DNA of 64,000 bases from Curtobacterium sp. VKM Ac-1376. Its GTDB lineage: Bacteria; Actinomycetota; Actinomycetes; Actinomycetales; Microbacteriaceae. Within the stretch, counting starts at the first letter, position 1. Every line of letters starts with the position of its first letter. Below the pieces are notes generated by a model. The model worked only from the letters and a program-made list of their open reading frames with translations. It was not told where the DNA came from and ran no database searches. The translations under genes were made by a program, and so were the position numbers. Positions 26,613-35,628 of this stretch are shown here, one piece after another. The stretch lies in contig NZ_JADKRV010000002.1 of assembly GCF_015351025.1 (NCBI RefSeq), positions 124,001 to 188,000 of the forward strand. Reading direction: 5' to 3'.

Positions 26613-27542
26613 ATGGCTGCTCCCGTCTCCGACCTGTTCGACCCCGACGTCTGGACCGCGGCTCCGATCGCGGCGCAGTTCACGGACATCACGTACCACA
26701 AGCACCTCTCGAAGGGCATCGTGCGGGTCGCGTTCGACCGGCCCGAGGTACGGAACGCCTTCCGCCCGCGCACCGTCGACGAGCTGTACCGCGCCCTCGA
26801 CGACGCACGCCAGGACCCCCGTGTCGGCGTCGTCCTGCTCACCGGCAACGGCCCGAGCCCGAAGGACGGCGGCTGGGCGTTCTGCTCCGGCGGCGACCAG
26901 CGCATCCGCGGGCGCAGCGGGTACCAGTACGTCGGTGACGAGGGCGCGCCGCCCGAGGGGGTCGACCCCGCCGCCGCGCAGGCCTCGATGGGTCGGCTGC
27001 ACATCCTCGAGGTCCAGCGCCTCATCCGCATGATGCCCAAGGTCGTCATCGCCGTCGTCCCCGGGTGGGCGGCCGGCGGTGGGCATTCGCTGCACGCCAT
27101 CTGCGACCTCACCATCGCCAGCGCCGAGCACGGCAGGTTCAAGCAGACCGACGCCGACGTCGGCTCGTTCGACGGCGGCTACGGCAGCGCCTACTACGCC
27201 AAGCAGATCGGCCAGAAGTTCGCCCGTGAGGTCTTCTTCCTGGCTCAGGAGTACTCGGCGCAGCGCGCGTACGAGATGGGGGCGGTGAACGCCGTCGTCC
27301 CGCACGAGGACCTGGAGCGCGAGGCGATCCGCTGGGGAGAGATCGTCCTGGGCAAGTCGCCGACGGCCATCCGGATGCTCAAGTACGCCTTCAACGCCGT
27401 GGACGACGGCATGGTCGGCCAGCAGGTCTTCGCCGGCGAGGCCACGCGGCTGGCCTACGGCACCGACGAGGCCGTCGAGGGCCGCGACTCGTTCCTCGAG
27501 AAGCGCGCCCCCGAGTGGACCGCGTTCCCCTGGCACTACTGA
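26613..27542 (+). CDS. menB: 1,4-Dihydroxy-2-naphthoyl-CoA synthase
   Basis: 309 residues of the crotonase superfamily. MenB cyclises o-succinylbenzoyl-CoA. The oxyanion-hole segments are FCSGGDQRIRG and GWAAGGGHSLHAICD, and the substrate-contact segment FDGGYGSAYYAKQIG is specific for MenB. Length matches the actinobacterial form. Its stop TGA overlaps the menE ATG (TGATG), so menB-menE are coupled. Confidence 0.96.
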   Translation: MAAPVSDLFDPDVWTAAPIAAQFTDITYHKHLSKGIVRVAFDRPEVRNAFRPRTVDELYRALDDARQDPRVGVVLLTGNGPSPKDGGWAFCSGGDQRIRGRSGYQYVGDEGAPPEGVDPAAAQASMGRLHILEVQRLIRMMPKVVIAVVPGWAAGGGHSLHAICDLTIASAEHGRFKQTDADVGSFDGGYGSAYYAKQIGQKFAREVFFLAQEYSAQRAYEMGAVNAVVPHEDLEREAIRWGEIVLGKSPTAIRMLKYAFNAVDDGMVGQQVFAGEATRLAYGTDEAVEGRDSFLEKRAPEWTAFPWHY

Positions 27543-28681
27543 TGGCCCGTCCGCTGGTCGCGACCGGTACGTCGGACCCGATGGCCGTGCTGCGCGGCCT
27601 GGAGGCAGCGCTCGCCGGCGGCCCCGCCCTGCTCCCCGTCGCCGAGGGGGCTCCGGCGCTGCCGGCGCCGCCACCGGTCGAGGTCAGGCAGCCGGTCGCC
27701 CTGGTCGTCGAGACGAGCGGGTCCACCGGCACGGGCAAACGCGTGGCGCTCTCGTCCGAGGCGCTCCTCGCCGGTGCGGCGGCGGCGGACGCGGCCCTCG
27801 GCGGGCCTGGCCGGTGGTTGCTCGCGCTGCCGACGCACTACATCGCGGGCCTCAACGTCCTGACCCGCTCGATCACCGCGGGGACCGAGCCCGTCGTCGT
27901 GGCGCCGGGGCACTTCGCGGCGGCGGCCTTCGCCGAGGCGGCCGACCGGCTGGTCACCGGACCAGCAGCACCCCGTCGCTACACCTCGCTCGTCCCGGTA
28001 CAGCTCGCCCGGGTGCTCGACGACCCCGGTGCCACCCGGGCCCTCGCCCGCTTCGACGCCGTGCTCGTCGGCGGCCAGGCGACCCCGGCGCCACTGCGGC
28101 AGCGGGCGCTCGACGCCGGGGTGGGGATCGTGACGACGTACGGCGCGAGTGAGACGAGCGGCGGTTGCGTGTACGACGGCGTCCCGTTCGGCACGGTCCG
28201 CACGGCACTCGTCGACGGCGAACTGCACCTGGCCGGGCCGATGCTCGCCGAGGGGTACCTGGCCGACGACGCCAGGACGGCGGCCGCCTTCGTCGAGCGG
28301 GACGGGCTGCGCTGGTACCGGACCGGTGACGCCGCGGCCGTGTCCGACGGGGTCGTCCGGGTGCTCGGCCGTCTGGACGACGTGGTGATCTCGGGTGGCG
28401 AGAAGGTCCATCTCGGTGCGGTCGAGCGGCTGGTGCGCGAGCTGCCCGGGCAGGAGGCCGCGGTCGTCACCCGACGGCCGGCGGGGGCGTGGGGCGAGGT
28501 GCCGGTCGTCGTCACCGACCGACCGCTCGACCTCGGCGTCGTCCGCGGGCACGTCGGAGCGGTCCTCGGCCGTGCGGCACGGCCCGTTGAGGTCCTCGTC
28601 CTGGACCGGCTCCCGATGCTGGCATCGGGCAAACCCGATCGTCGGACCGTGCAGGCGCTCGCCGATCCGGCGCACCCGTAG
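27542..28681 (+). CDS. menE: o-Succinylbenzoate-CoA ligase
   Basis: 379 residues, an AMP-forming ligase of the short actinobacterial MenE type. Motifs: ETSGSTGTGKRV (ATP loop), TYGASETSGGCVYDG, WYRTGD, RLDDVVISGGEKV and the C-terminal catalytic Lys in ASGKPDRR. It makes o-succinylbenzoyl-CoA, the substrate of MenB. The ATG overlaps the menB stop codon. The frame extends nine codons upstream inside menB, which is not needed. Confidence 0.93.
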   Translation: MARPLVATGTSDPMAVLRGLEAALAGGPALLPVAEGAPALPAPPPVEVRQPVALVVETSGSTGTGKRVALSSEALLAGAAAADAALGGPGRWLLALPTHYIAGLNVLTRSITAGTEPVVVAPGHFAAAAFAEAADRLVTGPAAPRRYTSLVPVQLARVLDDPGATRALARFDAVLVGGQATPAPLRQRALDAGVGIVTTYGASETSGGCVYDGVPFGTVRTALVDGELHLAGPMLAEGYLADDARTAAAFVERDGLRWYRTGDAAAVSDGVVRVLGRLDDVVISGGEKVHLGAVERLVRELPGQEAAVVTRRPAGAWGEVPVVVTDRPLDLGVVRGHVGAVLGRAARPVEVLVLDRLPMLASGKPDRRTVQALADPAHP

Positions 28682-28726
28682 CGACTGCGAGTCCGCCGGG
28701 GCAAGTCGGCAATAGGATCGGTGGTC

Positions 28727-29722
28727 GTGGCACGAACGAAGAACACGACGCAGAAGCAGGGCCGATCGGGCAACCCGGCGAAGGCCGCTGCCCCGGCCCG
28801 CACGAAGCGCAGGGCGACCGCACGCGACTGGATCGGCGGCGCACGACTGCGCACCCTGACGCTCGGTGTCGTCCCGGTCGTGATGGGCACCGCCGTCGCG
28901 TTCGTCGACAGCGGTGAACCGGGCGACTTCGGCGACTGGATGGCGAAGGACGGACACCTCGCCGTCGCGCTGCTCGCACTCGCCGTCGCGCTGTTCCTGC
29001 AGATCGGCGTGAACTACAGCAACGACTACTCGGACGGCGTCCGCGGCACGGACCAGTACCGCGTGGGTCCCGCCCGGCTCACCGGCGCGGGACTCGCGAA
29101 GCCCCGCACCGTGCTCACCGTCGCGCTGACCTTCTTCGGGTCGGCCGCGGTCGCCGGGCTCGTCATCGTGCTGCTCACCCAGCTGTGGTGGCTGCTGCTC
29201 GTCGGGGCTGCCGCCATCGCCGCGGCGTGGTTCTACACCGGCGGCAAGAAGCCGTACGGGTACAACGCCCTCGGCGAGGTCTTCGTCTTCGTCTTCTTCG
29301 GTCTGGTCGCCGTGCTCGGAACGCAGTTCGTGCAGATCCGCGAGGTCACGATCAGCGGGTGGGCGGCCGCGGTCGCCGCCGGGTTCTTCGCGTGTGCGGT
29401 CCTCATGGTGAACAACATCCGTGACATCGACGAGGACCGCCTCGCCGGCAAGCGCACGCTCGCCGTGGTCGTCGGCCGTCCGGTGGCGCGGGTGCTCTTC
29501 GGCCTGTTCCTGCTGCTGCCGTACGTCGTGCTGCTCTGGTTCGTGCTGCTCTACTTCCGCACGGGCTTCACGTACTTCTCGCTGCTGCTGGCGTTGCCGG
29601 CACTCGCGATCGGGGTGTCGTCGCGGAAACCGCGCGAGCTCATCACCGCGCTGCAGCTGTCCTCGTTCGCCTCGCTCGCGTTCGGAGTGGTGCTCGGGGT
29701 GACGCTGGCCGTCCAGCCGTAG
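28727..29722 (+). CDS. menA: 1,4-Dihydroxy-2-naphthoate polyprenyltransferase
   Basis: 331 residues, UbiA superfamily, about eight or nine membrane helices. MenA attaches the polyprenyl chain to DHNA. Both Asp-rich motifs that bind Mg-pyrophosphate are present: NDYSDGVRGTD and DIDEDRLAGKR. The N-terminal 30 residues are basic and cytoplasmic. Start choice is uncertain: GTG 28721 or GTG 28727. The second lies eight bases after TAGGAT, which can serve as -10 box or contain AGGA. Confidence 0.94.
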   Translation: MARTKNTTQKQGRSGNPAKAAAPARTKRRATARDWIGGARLRTLTLGVVPVVMGTAVAFVDSGEPGDFGDWMAKDGHLAVALLALAVALFLQIGVNYSNDYSDGVRGTDQYRVGPARLTGAGLAKPRTVLTVALTFFGSAAVAGLVIVLLTQLWWLLLVGAAAIAAAWFYTGGKKPYGYNALGEVFVFVFFGLVAVLGTQFVQIREVTISGWAAAVAAGFFACAVLMVNNIRDIDEDRLAGKRTLAVVVGRPVARVLFGLFLLLPYVVLLWFVLLYFRTGFTYFSLLLALPALAIGVSSRKPRELITALQLSSFASLAFGVVLGVTLAVQP

Positions 29723-29771
29723 CGACGCTGTCCGTCCACCCGGAGCGGCGCCGGGGCCCAGCCGGACCGGC

Positions 29772-30104
29772 TCAGTCGGTGTCGGTGTCGCCGCGGGTCT
29801 CGTGCCGGTCGGCCTTCGACACCGGGCGGACGACCGGGGTGGTGGCGTCCGAGTCCGCGGCGTCGACGAAGTCGTCCTCGAAGTCCGAGTCGGCGTCCCG
29901 CTCCGGCGCGCCGCGGCGGTTCGCCAGGCTCAGGGCGACCTGCGTGCGCAGTCTGGACAGCGCGATGTACGAGACGAGCAGGCCGACCAGGGCGGCGACG
30001 ATCGTCGCCCAGTACCAGGGCATCGGCGTCAGGAGCAGGAGGAGCACGAGCGCCGCCGCGAAGATGCCGAGCCGGGCCAGGGTGTACAGGAGCCACGCTT
30101 TCAC
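29772..30104 (-). CDS. DUF4229 family membrane protein
   Basis: 110 residues with two hydrophobic helices in the first 50 residues and an acidic tail rich in Asp. DUF4229 proteins are small actinobacterial membrane proteins commonly found beside menaquinone genes; function unknown. GTG 30104 lies six bases after TAGACT on the minus strand, a leaderless arrangement. It converges on menA and is divergent from the PLDc_N gene. Confidence 0.82.
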   Translation of the reverse strand: MKAWLLYTLARLGIFAAALVLLLLLTPMPWYWATIVAALVGLLVSYIALSRLRTQVALSLANRRGAPERDADSDFEDDFVDAADSDATTPVVRPVSKADRHETRGDTDTD

Positions 30105-30169
30105 ACGGTGAGTCTACGGAAGCGCCGATGGGCAGGGGCGTCACAGGGTCCCGACCTAGACTTCACGAC
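30105..30169. promoter_or_regulatory. Divergent pair of leaderless promoters
   Basis: The same hexamer, TAGACT, serves both genes: on the minus strand at 30111-30116, six bases before the DUF4229 GTG, and on the plus strand at 30157-30162, seven bases before the PLDc_N ATG. Neither gene has a Shine-Dalgarno site. The gap is only 65 bases, so the two polymerase sites are close. Confidence 0.6.
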
Positions 30170-30529
30170 ATGGTCCGCTTGTGGTTGATCGTCGCTGTCG
30201 CCGCCGTCGCCTTCACGGTGTACGCGGCCATCGACTGTGCCACGATGCCCCACCAGCGCGTCCGTTCCCTGCGCCGCGGCGTGTGGGTACTGCTCGTCAT
30301 CGTCCTGCCCGTGCTCGGCGGGGTCCTGTGGTTCCTGCTCGGTCGCACGCCGGCAGCCGACCCGGGCACATCCGCCCGGTACCGTGGACCCGAAGACGAC
30401 CCGGACTTCCTCGGCAGCACGCCGCCTCCGGGGGACACCCTGATGGACAAGGACCAGGACGACGCGACCCTCCGAGACCTCGAAGACCAGTTCCACGACC
30501 GAGACGACGACGGCCGCACCGATCGCTGA
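30170..30529 (+). CDS. PLDc_N-domain small membrane protein
   Basis: 119 residues. Two transmembrane helices (about 3-22 and 38-58) form the phospholipase-D-nuclease N-terminal (PLDc_N) module, here without any catalytic domain. The second half is charged, Asp-rich and probably cytoplasmic. Function is unknown. It lies just upstream of menD and its stop codon is inside the region where menD translation should begin. Confidence 0.82.
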   Translation: MVRLWLIVAVAAVAFTVYAAIDCATMPHQRVRSLRRGVWVLLVIVLPVLGGVLWFLLGRTPAADPGTSARYRGPEDDPDFLGSTPPPGDTLMDKDQDDATLRDLEDQFHDRDDDGRTDR

Positions 30530-30569
30530 CGGTCCGGTCGGTTCCGGCAGTCCCGCGACCGACACCGCC

Positions 30570-32270
30570 CTGGCACTCCTGCAGGAGCTCGCGCGCGCCG
30601 GCGTCACCGACGTCGTGGTCAGCCCGGGCTCACGCTCCCAGGCGCTCGCGCTGGCCGCCGTCGCGCTGGAACGCGCCGGCGGTGTCACGGTCCACGTGCG
30701 ACTCGACGAGCGCACGGCGGGCTTCTTCGCGCTCGGGCTCGCCGTCGAGACGCACCGACCCGCCGCGGTGGTCACCACCTCGGGCACCGCGGTCGCGAAC
30801 CTGCACCCCGCCGTGCTCGAGGCCCACCACTCCGGCGTGCCGATGATCGTCCTCAGCGCCGACCGACCCGACGAACTCCGGGGGATCGGCAGCAACCAGA
30901 CCACGGTGCAGCCCGGGATCTTCGGTCAGGCCGTCGCGTTCGTCCGCGACGTCGAAGCGCCGTCGTCACACGGCATGGACGCCTCGATCCGCGGCACCCT
31001 CCGCACCCTCGCCCGGCAGGCGGTCGCAGCAGCAGCCGGACACGCCGGGCAGCCGGGGCCTGCGCAGCTCAACGTCGCGTTCCGCGAACCGCTGTCGGCG
31101 GGACTCTCCGACGACCGGGTCGAGGGGGTCCCGGACGACGAGATCGACCTCGGGTTCGCCACCCGCCGGGCGCACACCGGGCTACCGGTCGCCGACCTCG
31201 CCCCCGACGACGAACCCGGCACCGTCGTCATCGCCGGACACGACGCCGGCGAGGACGCCGAGCGGATCGCCTGGGAACTCGGGGCACCGCTCCTCGCCGA
31301 GGTGTCGAGCGGTGCGCGCTTCGGCCGCAACCTGGTCGTGACGTACCGCGAGCTGCTGCACGACGCGGACTTCGGCGGCGCCGTCCGCCGAGCCGTCGTG
31401 CTCGGCCACCCGACCCTCAGCCGAGAGGTCCCCGCGCTCCTGCAGCGCGACGACGTGGAGACGATCGTGGTCCGAGGACCGGCGGCCGACCCGTTCGACC
31501 CGGCCCGTGCCTCCCGACCGGACGCCGCGACCACCTTCGCGTCCGACGTCCGCGTGACGGGCCGGACCGGCCCGGAGCACAGGGCGTGGGTCGGCCGCTG
31601 GGTCGGTGCGAGCCGCCAGCTGCTCGGCGCCGGTGACGCGGGCCCGGACCTGGACGCGAAGCGCTCGGCCGACCGAGCAGAGCGGAACAGGTTCCTGCGC
31701 GACGAGGTCACGCTCCGGCGCCGCCCCGTCGACCGCGCCATGCTCGCCGACGCCGTGTGGGGCGTGACCTGGCCGCACGACCGGCTCGTGCTCGGCGCCT
31801 CGCAGATCATCCGCGTCGCGGACGGGCGGGTGCTCGGCAAGAAGCTGCGGGTGCACGCGAGCCGCGGCCTCGCGGGCATCGACGGCACGGTGTCGACCGC
31901 GCTCGGCATCGCGGCGGCCCTCGAGCAGTCGTCGGCCTCGGTCGGCACCACGCGCGTGCTCCTCGGCGACCTGACGCTGCTGCACGACCTGGGTGCCTTC
32001 GTCACCGGCACCGAGGAACGCACGCACCGGGTGCAGGTCATCGTCGGCAACGACCACGGCGGAGCGATCTTCCGCGGGCTCGAGGTGGCACGCACGACGC
32101 CCGAGGCGGACATGCGGCGGATGATGTCCACCCCGCAGCACGTCGACGTCGAGCGCGTCGTCACGGGCCTCGGCTGGGAGTACCGCCGCGCGGAGACCTG
32201 GGGCGACCTCGAGCGCGTGCTCACCGACCCGGCCGAACGCGTCGTCATCGAGGTACCCCTGGCCGACTGA
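30570..32270 (+). CDS. menD: SEPHCHC synthase MenD
   Basis: Thiamine-diphosphate enzyme that joins isochorismate and 2-oxoglutarate. Recognised by VVSPGSRSQALALAA, RLDERTAGFFALG (TPP-activating Glu), TTSGTAVANLHPA and SADRPDELRG, and by position between menA and menF. The start is a puzzle: the frame opens at 30444, yet its first ATG/GTG/TTG is GTG 30615, inside the conserved region. CTG 30570 would keep nearly the whole first helix and is used here; a non-canonical start near ATC 30522 is also possible. With CTG the protein is 566 residues. Confidence 0.85.
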   Translation: MALLQELARAGVTDVVVSPGSRSQALALAAVALERAGGVTVHVRLDERTAGFFALGLAVETHRPAAVVTTSGTAVANLHPAVLEAHHSGVPMIVLSADRPDELRGIGSNQTTVQPGIFGQAVAFVRDVEAPSSHGMDASIRGTLRTLARQAVAAAAGHAGQPGPAQLNVAFREPLSAGLSDDRVEGVPDDEIDLGFATRRAHTGLPVADLAPDDEPGTVVIAGHDAGEDAERIAWELGAPLLAEVSSGARFGRNLVVTYRELLHDADFGGAVRRAVVLGHPTLSREVPALLQRDDVETIVVRGPAADPFDPARASRPDAATTFASDVRVTGRTGPEHRAWVGRWVGASRQLLGAGDAGPDLDAKRSADRAERNRFLRDEVTLRRRPVDRAMLADAVWGVTWPHDRLVLGASQIIRVADGRVLGKKLRVHASRGLAGIDGTVSTALGIAAALEQSSASVGTTRVLLGDLTLLHDLGAFVTGTEERTHRVQVIVGNDHGGAIFRGLEVARTTPEADMRRMMSTPQHVDVERVVTGLGWEYRRAETWGDLERVLTDPAERVVIEVPLAD

Positions 32271-32296
32271 GCCGATCGGGGCACCCGGTCCCGGCG

Positions 32297-33556
32297 TCAG
32301 GCCAGCGCGTCCGTGATCGGGCGGAACTTCAGTGCGGTCTCGGCGACCTCGCGGGCCGGGTCCGATCCGGCCACGATCCCCGCCCCGGCCCAGGCGCGGA
32401 CGGTCCCGTCCTCGTCGATCCGGGCGCTCCGGAGCGCGAGCATCCACTCGCCGTCGCCCGTCGCGCTCATCCAGCCGACCGGCCCGGCGTAGCGCCCGCG
32501 ATCGACGTCCTCGAGCTCAGCGACGAGCCGGACGGCCACGTCGGTCGGGGTGCCGGCCACCGCCGCCGTCGGGTGCAGGGCGTCGGCCACGTCGAGCGAG
32601 GTGGTGTGCGGCGGCAGCGTGGCCTGCACGTCCGTCGCCAGGTGCCACAGGTTCGGCAGCTGCAGCCGGAACGGCTCGGGGTCGGCACGCAGGTCGGTCG
32701 CGAGCGGTCGCAGTGCCGCGAGCAGGCTGTCGATCGCGAACGCGTGTTCCTCGACGTCCTTCGTGCTCGCGGCGAGGGCCTCGGCCGCTGCACGGTCGGA
32801 CTCCTCGTCGGCACCCCGCGCGGCGCTGCCGGCGAGCACCCGGGCGGTCAACCGCGTGCCGTCGGTGCGGGCGAGCGTCTCCGGGGTGGCCCCGACGAGC
32901 CCGTCGACGGCGAAGGTCACGCACTGGGGGTAGGTGGTGGCCAGGTCGAGCAGCAGGGCGCGGTGGTCGGCCCCCTCGGGCAGGGTGCCGACGAGGTCCC
33001 GTGCCAGGACGACCTTCTGCGCCGTACCGGCGAGGATGCGCCGGACGGCCTCGGCGACGTTCGTGGTGTAGGTGGCCTCGTCGATGCGACCGGCGCGGAG
33101 CACGACGGAGACGTGCGGGCCGACGTGGGGGACCGGCACCGAGGTCCGGGTGAAGGCGAGAGGCTCCGCGCCGACCGTGGTGTCGATCGCGGTGAGCCAG
33201 GCCTTGCCGCGACGGCGGCCGACGACCACACGGGGGACGATCAGCACGCTCTCGTCGGCGGAGTCGTCGGCGAACGCGAACGAGCCGAACGCGACGAGTC
33301 CCGACCCGCGCAGCTGCACCGGGTCGTCGACGGTCGCGGCCTCGACGACGGCGCGCCAGGTCGCCGCCGCGTCCCGCATCCGGTCCGGGCCGGTGAAGGT
33401 GAACCGGACGGCCTCGCCGATTCCGACGATGCCGTCGCCGTTCCGGACGAAGGCGAGGGGACGGTCGCGGAGCGTGTGGCGGAGGACGGCGCCCGGGTCG
33501 TCGAGGATCCGGGTCGAGACCGTCAGCGGGGGTGCCGCCGTGGTGGTTCGGGTCAC
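32297..33556 (-). CDS. menF: Isochorismate synthase
   Basis: 419 residues of the chorismate-binding superfamily. It converts chorismate to isochorismate, the first menaquinone step. The C-terminal domain carries [41 protein letters not shown] and GPVGWM, in family order. The convergent neighbour menD ends 26 bases away. GTG 33556 has GGAG only two bases upstream, so initiation is uncertain by a few codons; the open frame beyond it is non-family sequence. Trp-type salicylate synthases are related, but this context favours MenF. Confidence 0.91.
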   Translation of the reverse strand: MTRTTTAAPPLTVSTRILDDPGAVLRHTLRDRPLAFVRNGDGIVGIGEAVRFTFTGPDRMRDAAATWRAVVEAATVDDPVQLRGSGLVAFGSFAFADDSADESVLIVPRVVVGRRRGKAWLTAIDTTVGAEPLAFTRTSVPVPHVGPHVSVVLRAGRIDEATYTTNVAEAVRRILAGTAQKVVLARDLVGTLPEGADHRALLLDLATTYPQCVTFAVDGLVGATPETLARTDGTRLTARVLAGSAARGADEESDRAAAEALAASTKDVEEHAFAIDSLLAALRPLATDLRADPEPFRLQLPNLWHLATDVQATLPPHTTSLDVADALHPTAAVAGTPTDVAVRLVAELEDVDRGRYAGPVGWMSATGDGEWMLALRSARIDEDGTVRAWAGAGIVAGSDPAREVAETALKFRPITDALA

Positions 33557-33628
33557 GGCTCCGATGCTACGCGCGCTCGGGGACCCGCCTGGTCGCTGCG
33601 AGTCCGGTGATCGCTCGGTCCGGACCTC

Positions 33629-33634
33629 TAGGAT
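33629..33634 (+). promoter_or_regulatory. menG -10 box (leaderless type)
   Basis: TAGGAT lies seven bases before GTG 33642. The AGGA inside it could also act as a ribosome binding site, so the leaderless reading is favoured only by analogy with neighbours. Confidence 0.45.
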
Positions 33635-33641
33635 GGATCGG

Positions 33642-34433
33642 GTGAGCAGAGCGGACCTGAACAAGCGGCCGGACGAGGTTGCGGCGATGTTCGACGACGT
33701 CGCGGCCAAGTACGACCTCACGAACGACATCCTCTCGGCGGGCAACGCCCCGCTGTGGCGTGTCGCGACCGTCCGTGCCGTCGATCCCCAGCCGGGCGAG
33801 AAGATCCTCGACATCGCGGCGGGCACGGGGACGAGTGCCGCTGCCTTCGCCAAGAAGGGTGCCGAGGTCACCGCACTCGACCTCTCCGCCGGCATGATCG
33901 CCGTCGGCCGCGAGCGCCACCCCGAGATCATCTTCGTCGAGGGTGATGCCGAGCAGCTGCCCTTCGACGACGACACGTTCGACGCCGTCACGATCTCGTT
34001 CGGGCTGCGCAACGTCAACGACCCGAAGCAGGCGCTCGCCGAGATGCTCCGCGTCCTGAAGCCCGGCGGCCGCGTCGTCATCTGCGAGTTCTCGACGCCG
34101 CCCCGTGCGCTGCTGCGGTTCGGCTACGGCACCTACCTGAAGCGCGTGCTCCCCGGCATCGCGCGGCTCTCGAGCAGCAACCCCGCCGCCTACCGCTACC
34201 TGGCCGAGTCGATCGACGCCTGGCCCGACCAGCAGGTGCTGACCCAGTGGCTCCGGGGCGTCGGGTTCTCCCTGGTGGCCTACCGCAACCTGACCGCCGG
34301 TATCGTCGCACTGCACCGCGGTCGCAAGCCGGTGGCGGACACGGTGCGCGAGTCCGCGGCCCGCCGTGCGAAGGCGCGACGCGACCACCAGAACACCGGC
34401 GAGCAGCCGCGCGTCGACCCGGCCGGCGACTGA
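33642..34433 (+). CDS. menG: Demethylmenaquinone methyltransferase
   Basis: 263 residues, UbiE/MenG family. It C-methylates demethylmenaquinone with SAM, the last step of menaquinone synthesis. Motif I is [12 protein letters not shown]; the UbiE marks FGLRNVNDP and the C-terminal [12 protein letters not shown] are present. ATG 33633 is an alternative start nine bases upstream; GTG 33642 has better spacing. It is followed after 32 bases by the polyprenyl synthase gene. Confidence 0.94.
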   Translation: MSRADLNKRPDEVAAMFDDVAAKYDLTNDILSAGNAPLWRVATVRAVDPQPGEKILDIAAGTGTSAAAFAKKGAEVTALDLSAGMIAVGRERHPEIIFVEGDAEQLPFDDDTFDAVTISFGLRNVNDPKQALAEMLRVLKPGGRVVICEFSTPPRALLRFGYGTYLKRVLPGIARLSSSNPAAYRYLAESIDAWPDQQVLTQWLRGVGFSLVAYRNLTAGIVALHRGRKPVADTVRESAARRAKARRDHQNTGEQPRVDPAGD

Positions 34434-34465
34434 CCGGTCACCCCCACCCGAAGACGGAGCAGCAC

Positions 34466-35542
34466 TTGAATCCGAGCGTCCCGGTCGCGCGTCGCGCGCC
34501 GAGCCTCCGCGCCTCGCTGGGCATCGGCGAGCGGTTGTTCGCCACCCCTGCCGACCGGCGCTTCATCTCCGCCGTGGACGACGGGCTCGAGCTCGTCGAG
34601 CAGGGGCTCGAGGACGCCATGCGCTCCACTGACACCCTGGCCGACACGACCAGCCGGTACCTGCTGTCCGCCGGCGGCAAGCGCATCCGCCCGACGTTGA
34701 CCCTGCTCATCGCGCAGCTCGGTGACGGCGTGACCGACGCCGTGGTCAAGGCCGCCGTCAGCATCGAGACCACGCACCTGGCCTCGCTCTACCACGACGA
34801 CGTCATGGACGAGGCTCCCGTCCGGCGCGGCGTCCCCGCCGCCCAGATCACCTACGGCAACAACGTCGCGATCCTCACCGGAGACCTGCTCTTCGCCCGC
34901 GCCAGCCTCATCACCGCCGACCTCGGTACCGAGGGCATCCGGATGCAGGCGGAGACCTTCCAACGCCTGTGCATGGGCCAGCTGCACGAGACCACCGGCC
35001 CGCAGCCCGAGGACGACCCCGTACAGCACTACATCCAGGTGCTCAGTGACAAGACGGGTTCGCTCATCGCGACCGCCGCCCGCGCCGGCGTGATGTTCTC
35101 CGGCGCAGACCGTTCCTACCTCGGAGCCGTCGGGACGTTCGGCGAGAAGGTCGGTGTCGCCTTCCAGCTCGTCGACGACGTCATCGACCTGGCCCCGGCC
35201 ACGGACAAGACCGGCAAGATCGCGGGCAACGACCTGCGCGCCGGCGTCGACACCCTGCCGGTCCTGCAGCTGCGTCGGATGGCCGCGACCGACCCGTCGG
35301 CCCACGACCTGGTCGAGCGCATCGAGCGCGACGTCAACGGTGCCCCCGACGAGGCCGTCGGCTCGGCCCCGTACCAGTCCGCGGTCGCCGCACTGCGCGA
35401 GCACGAGGCCACCGCGGCGACGCGGGCGGTCGCCGTCACCTGGGCGCGCCAAGCCGTCGACGCCCTCGACCCGCTGCCCGACGGCACCGTGAAACGGGCG
35501 CTCACCCGGTTCGCCGAATCCGTCGTCGACCGCAGCCGCTGA
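34466..35542 (+). CDS. Long-chain polyprenyl diphosphate synthase
   Basis: 358 residues, trans-prenyltransferase family. It builds the menaquinone side chain. Both aspartate-rich motifs are intact: YHDDVMDEAP (first) and QLVDDVIDL (second), and GGKRIRPTL is the isopentenyl diphosphate-binding segment. TTG 34466 is taken as start because GGAG lies six bases upstream; no ATG or GTG gives a family-like N-terminus. The location after menG makes a menaquinone role likely; chain length cannot be read directly. Confidence 0.93.
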   Translation: MNPSVPVARRAPSLRASLGIGERLFATPADRRFISAVDDGLELVEQGLEDAMRSTDTLADTTSRYLLSAGGKRIRPTLTLLIAQLGDGVTDAVVKAAVSIETTHLASLYHDDVMDEAPVRRGVPAAQITYGNNVAILTGDLLFARASLITADLGTEGIRMQAETFQRLCMGQLHETTGPQPEDDPVQHYIQVLSDKTGSLIATAARAGVMFSGADRSYLGAVGTFGEKVGVAFQLVDDVIDLAPATDKTGKIAGNDLRAGVDTLPVLQLRRMAATDPSAHDLVERIERDVNGAPDEAVGSAPYQSAVAALREHEATAATRAVAVTWARQAVDALDPLPDGTVKRALTRFAESVVDRSR

Positions 35543-35628
35543 ACAACCCCTCCCGACACGGCGCGCCCACCGCAGCCGGACGGAAGGCCCCCGGGAACCC
35601 CCACCCGAACGAACTGGAGACGATCACA

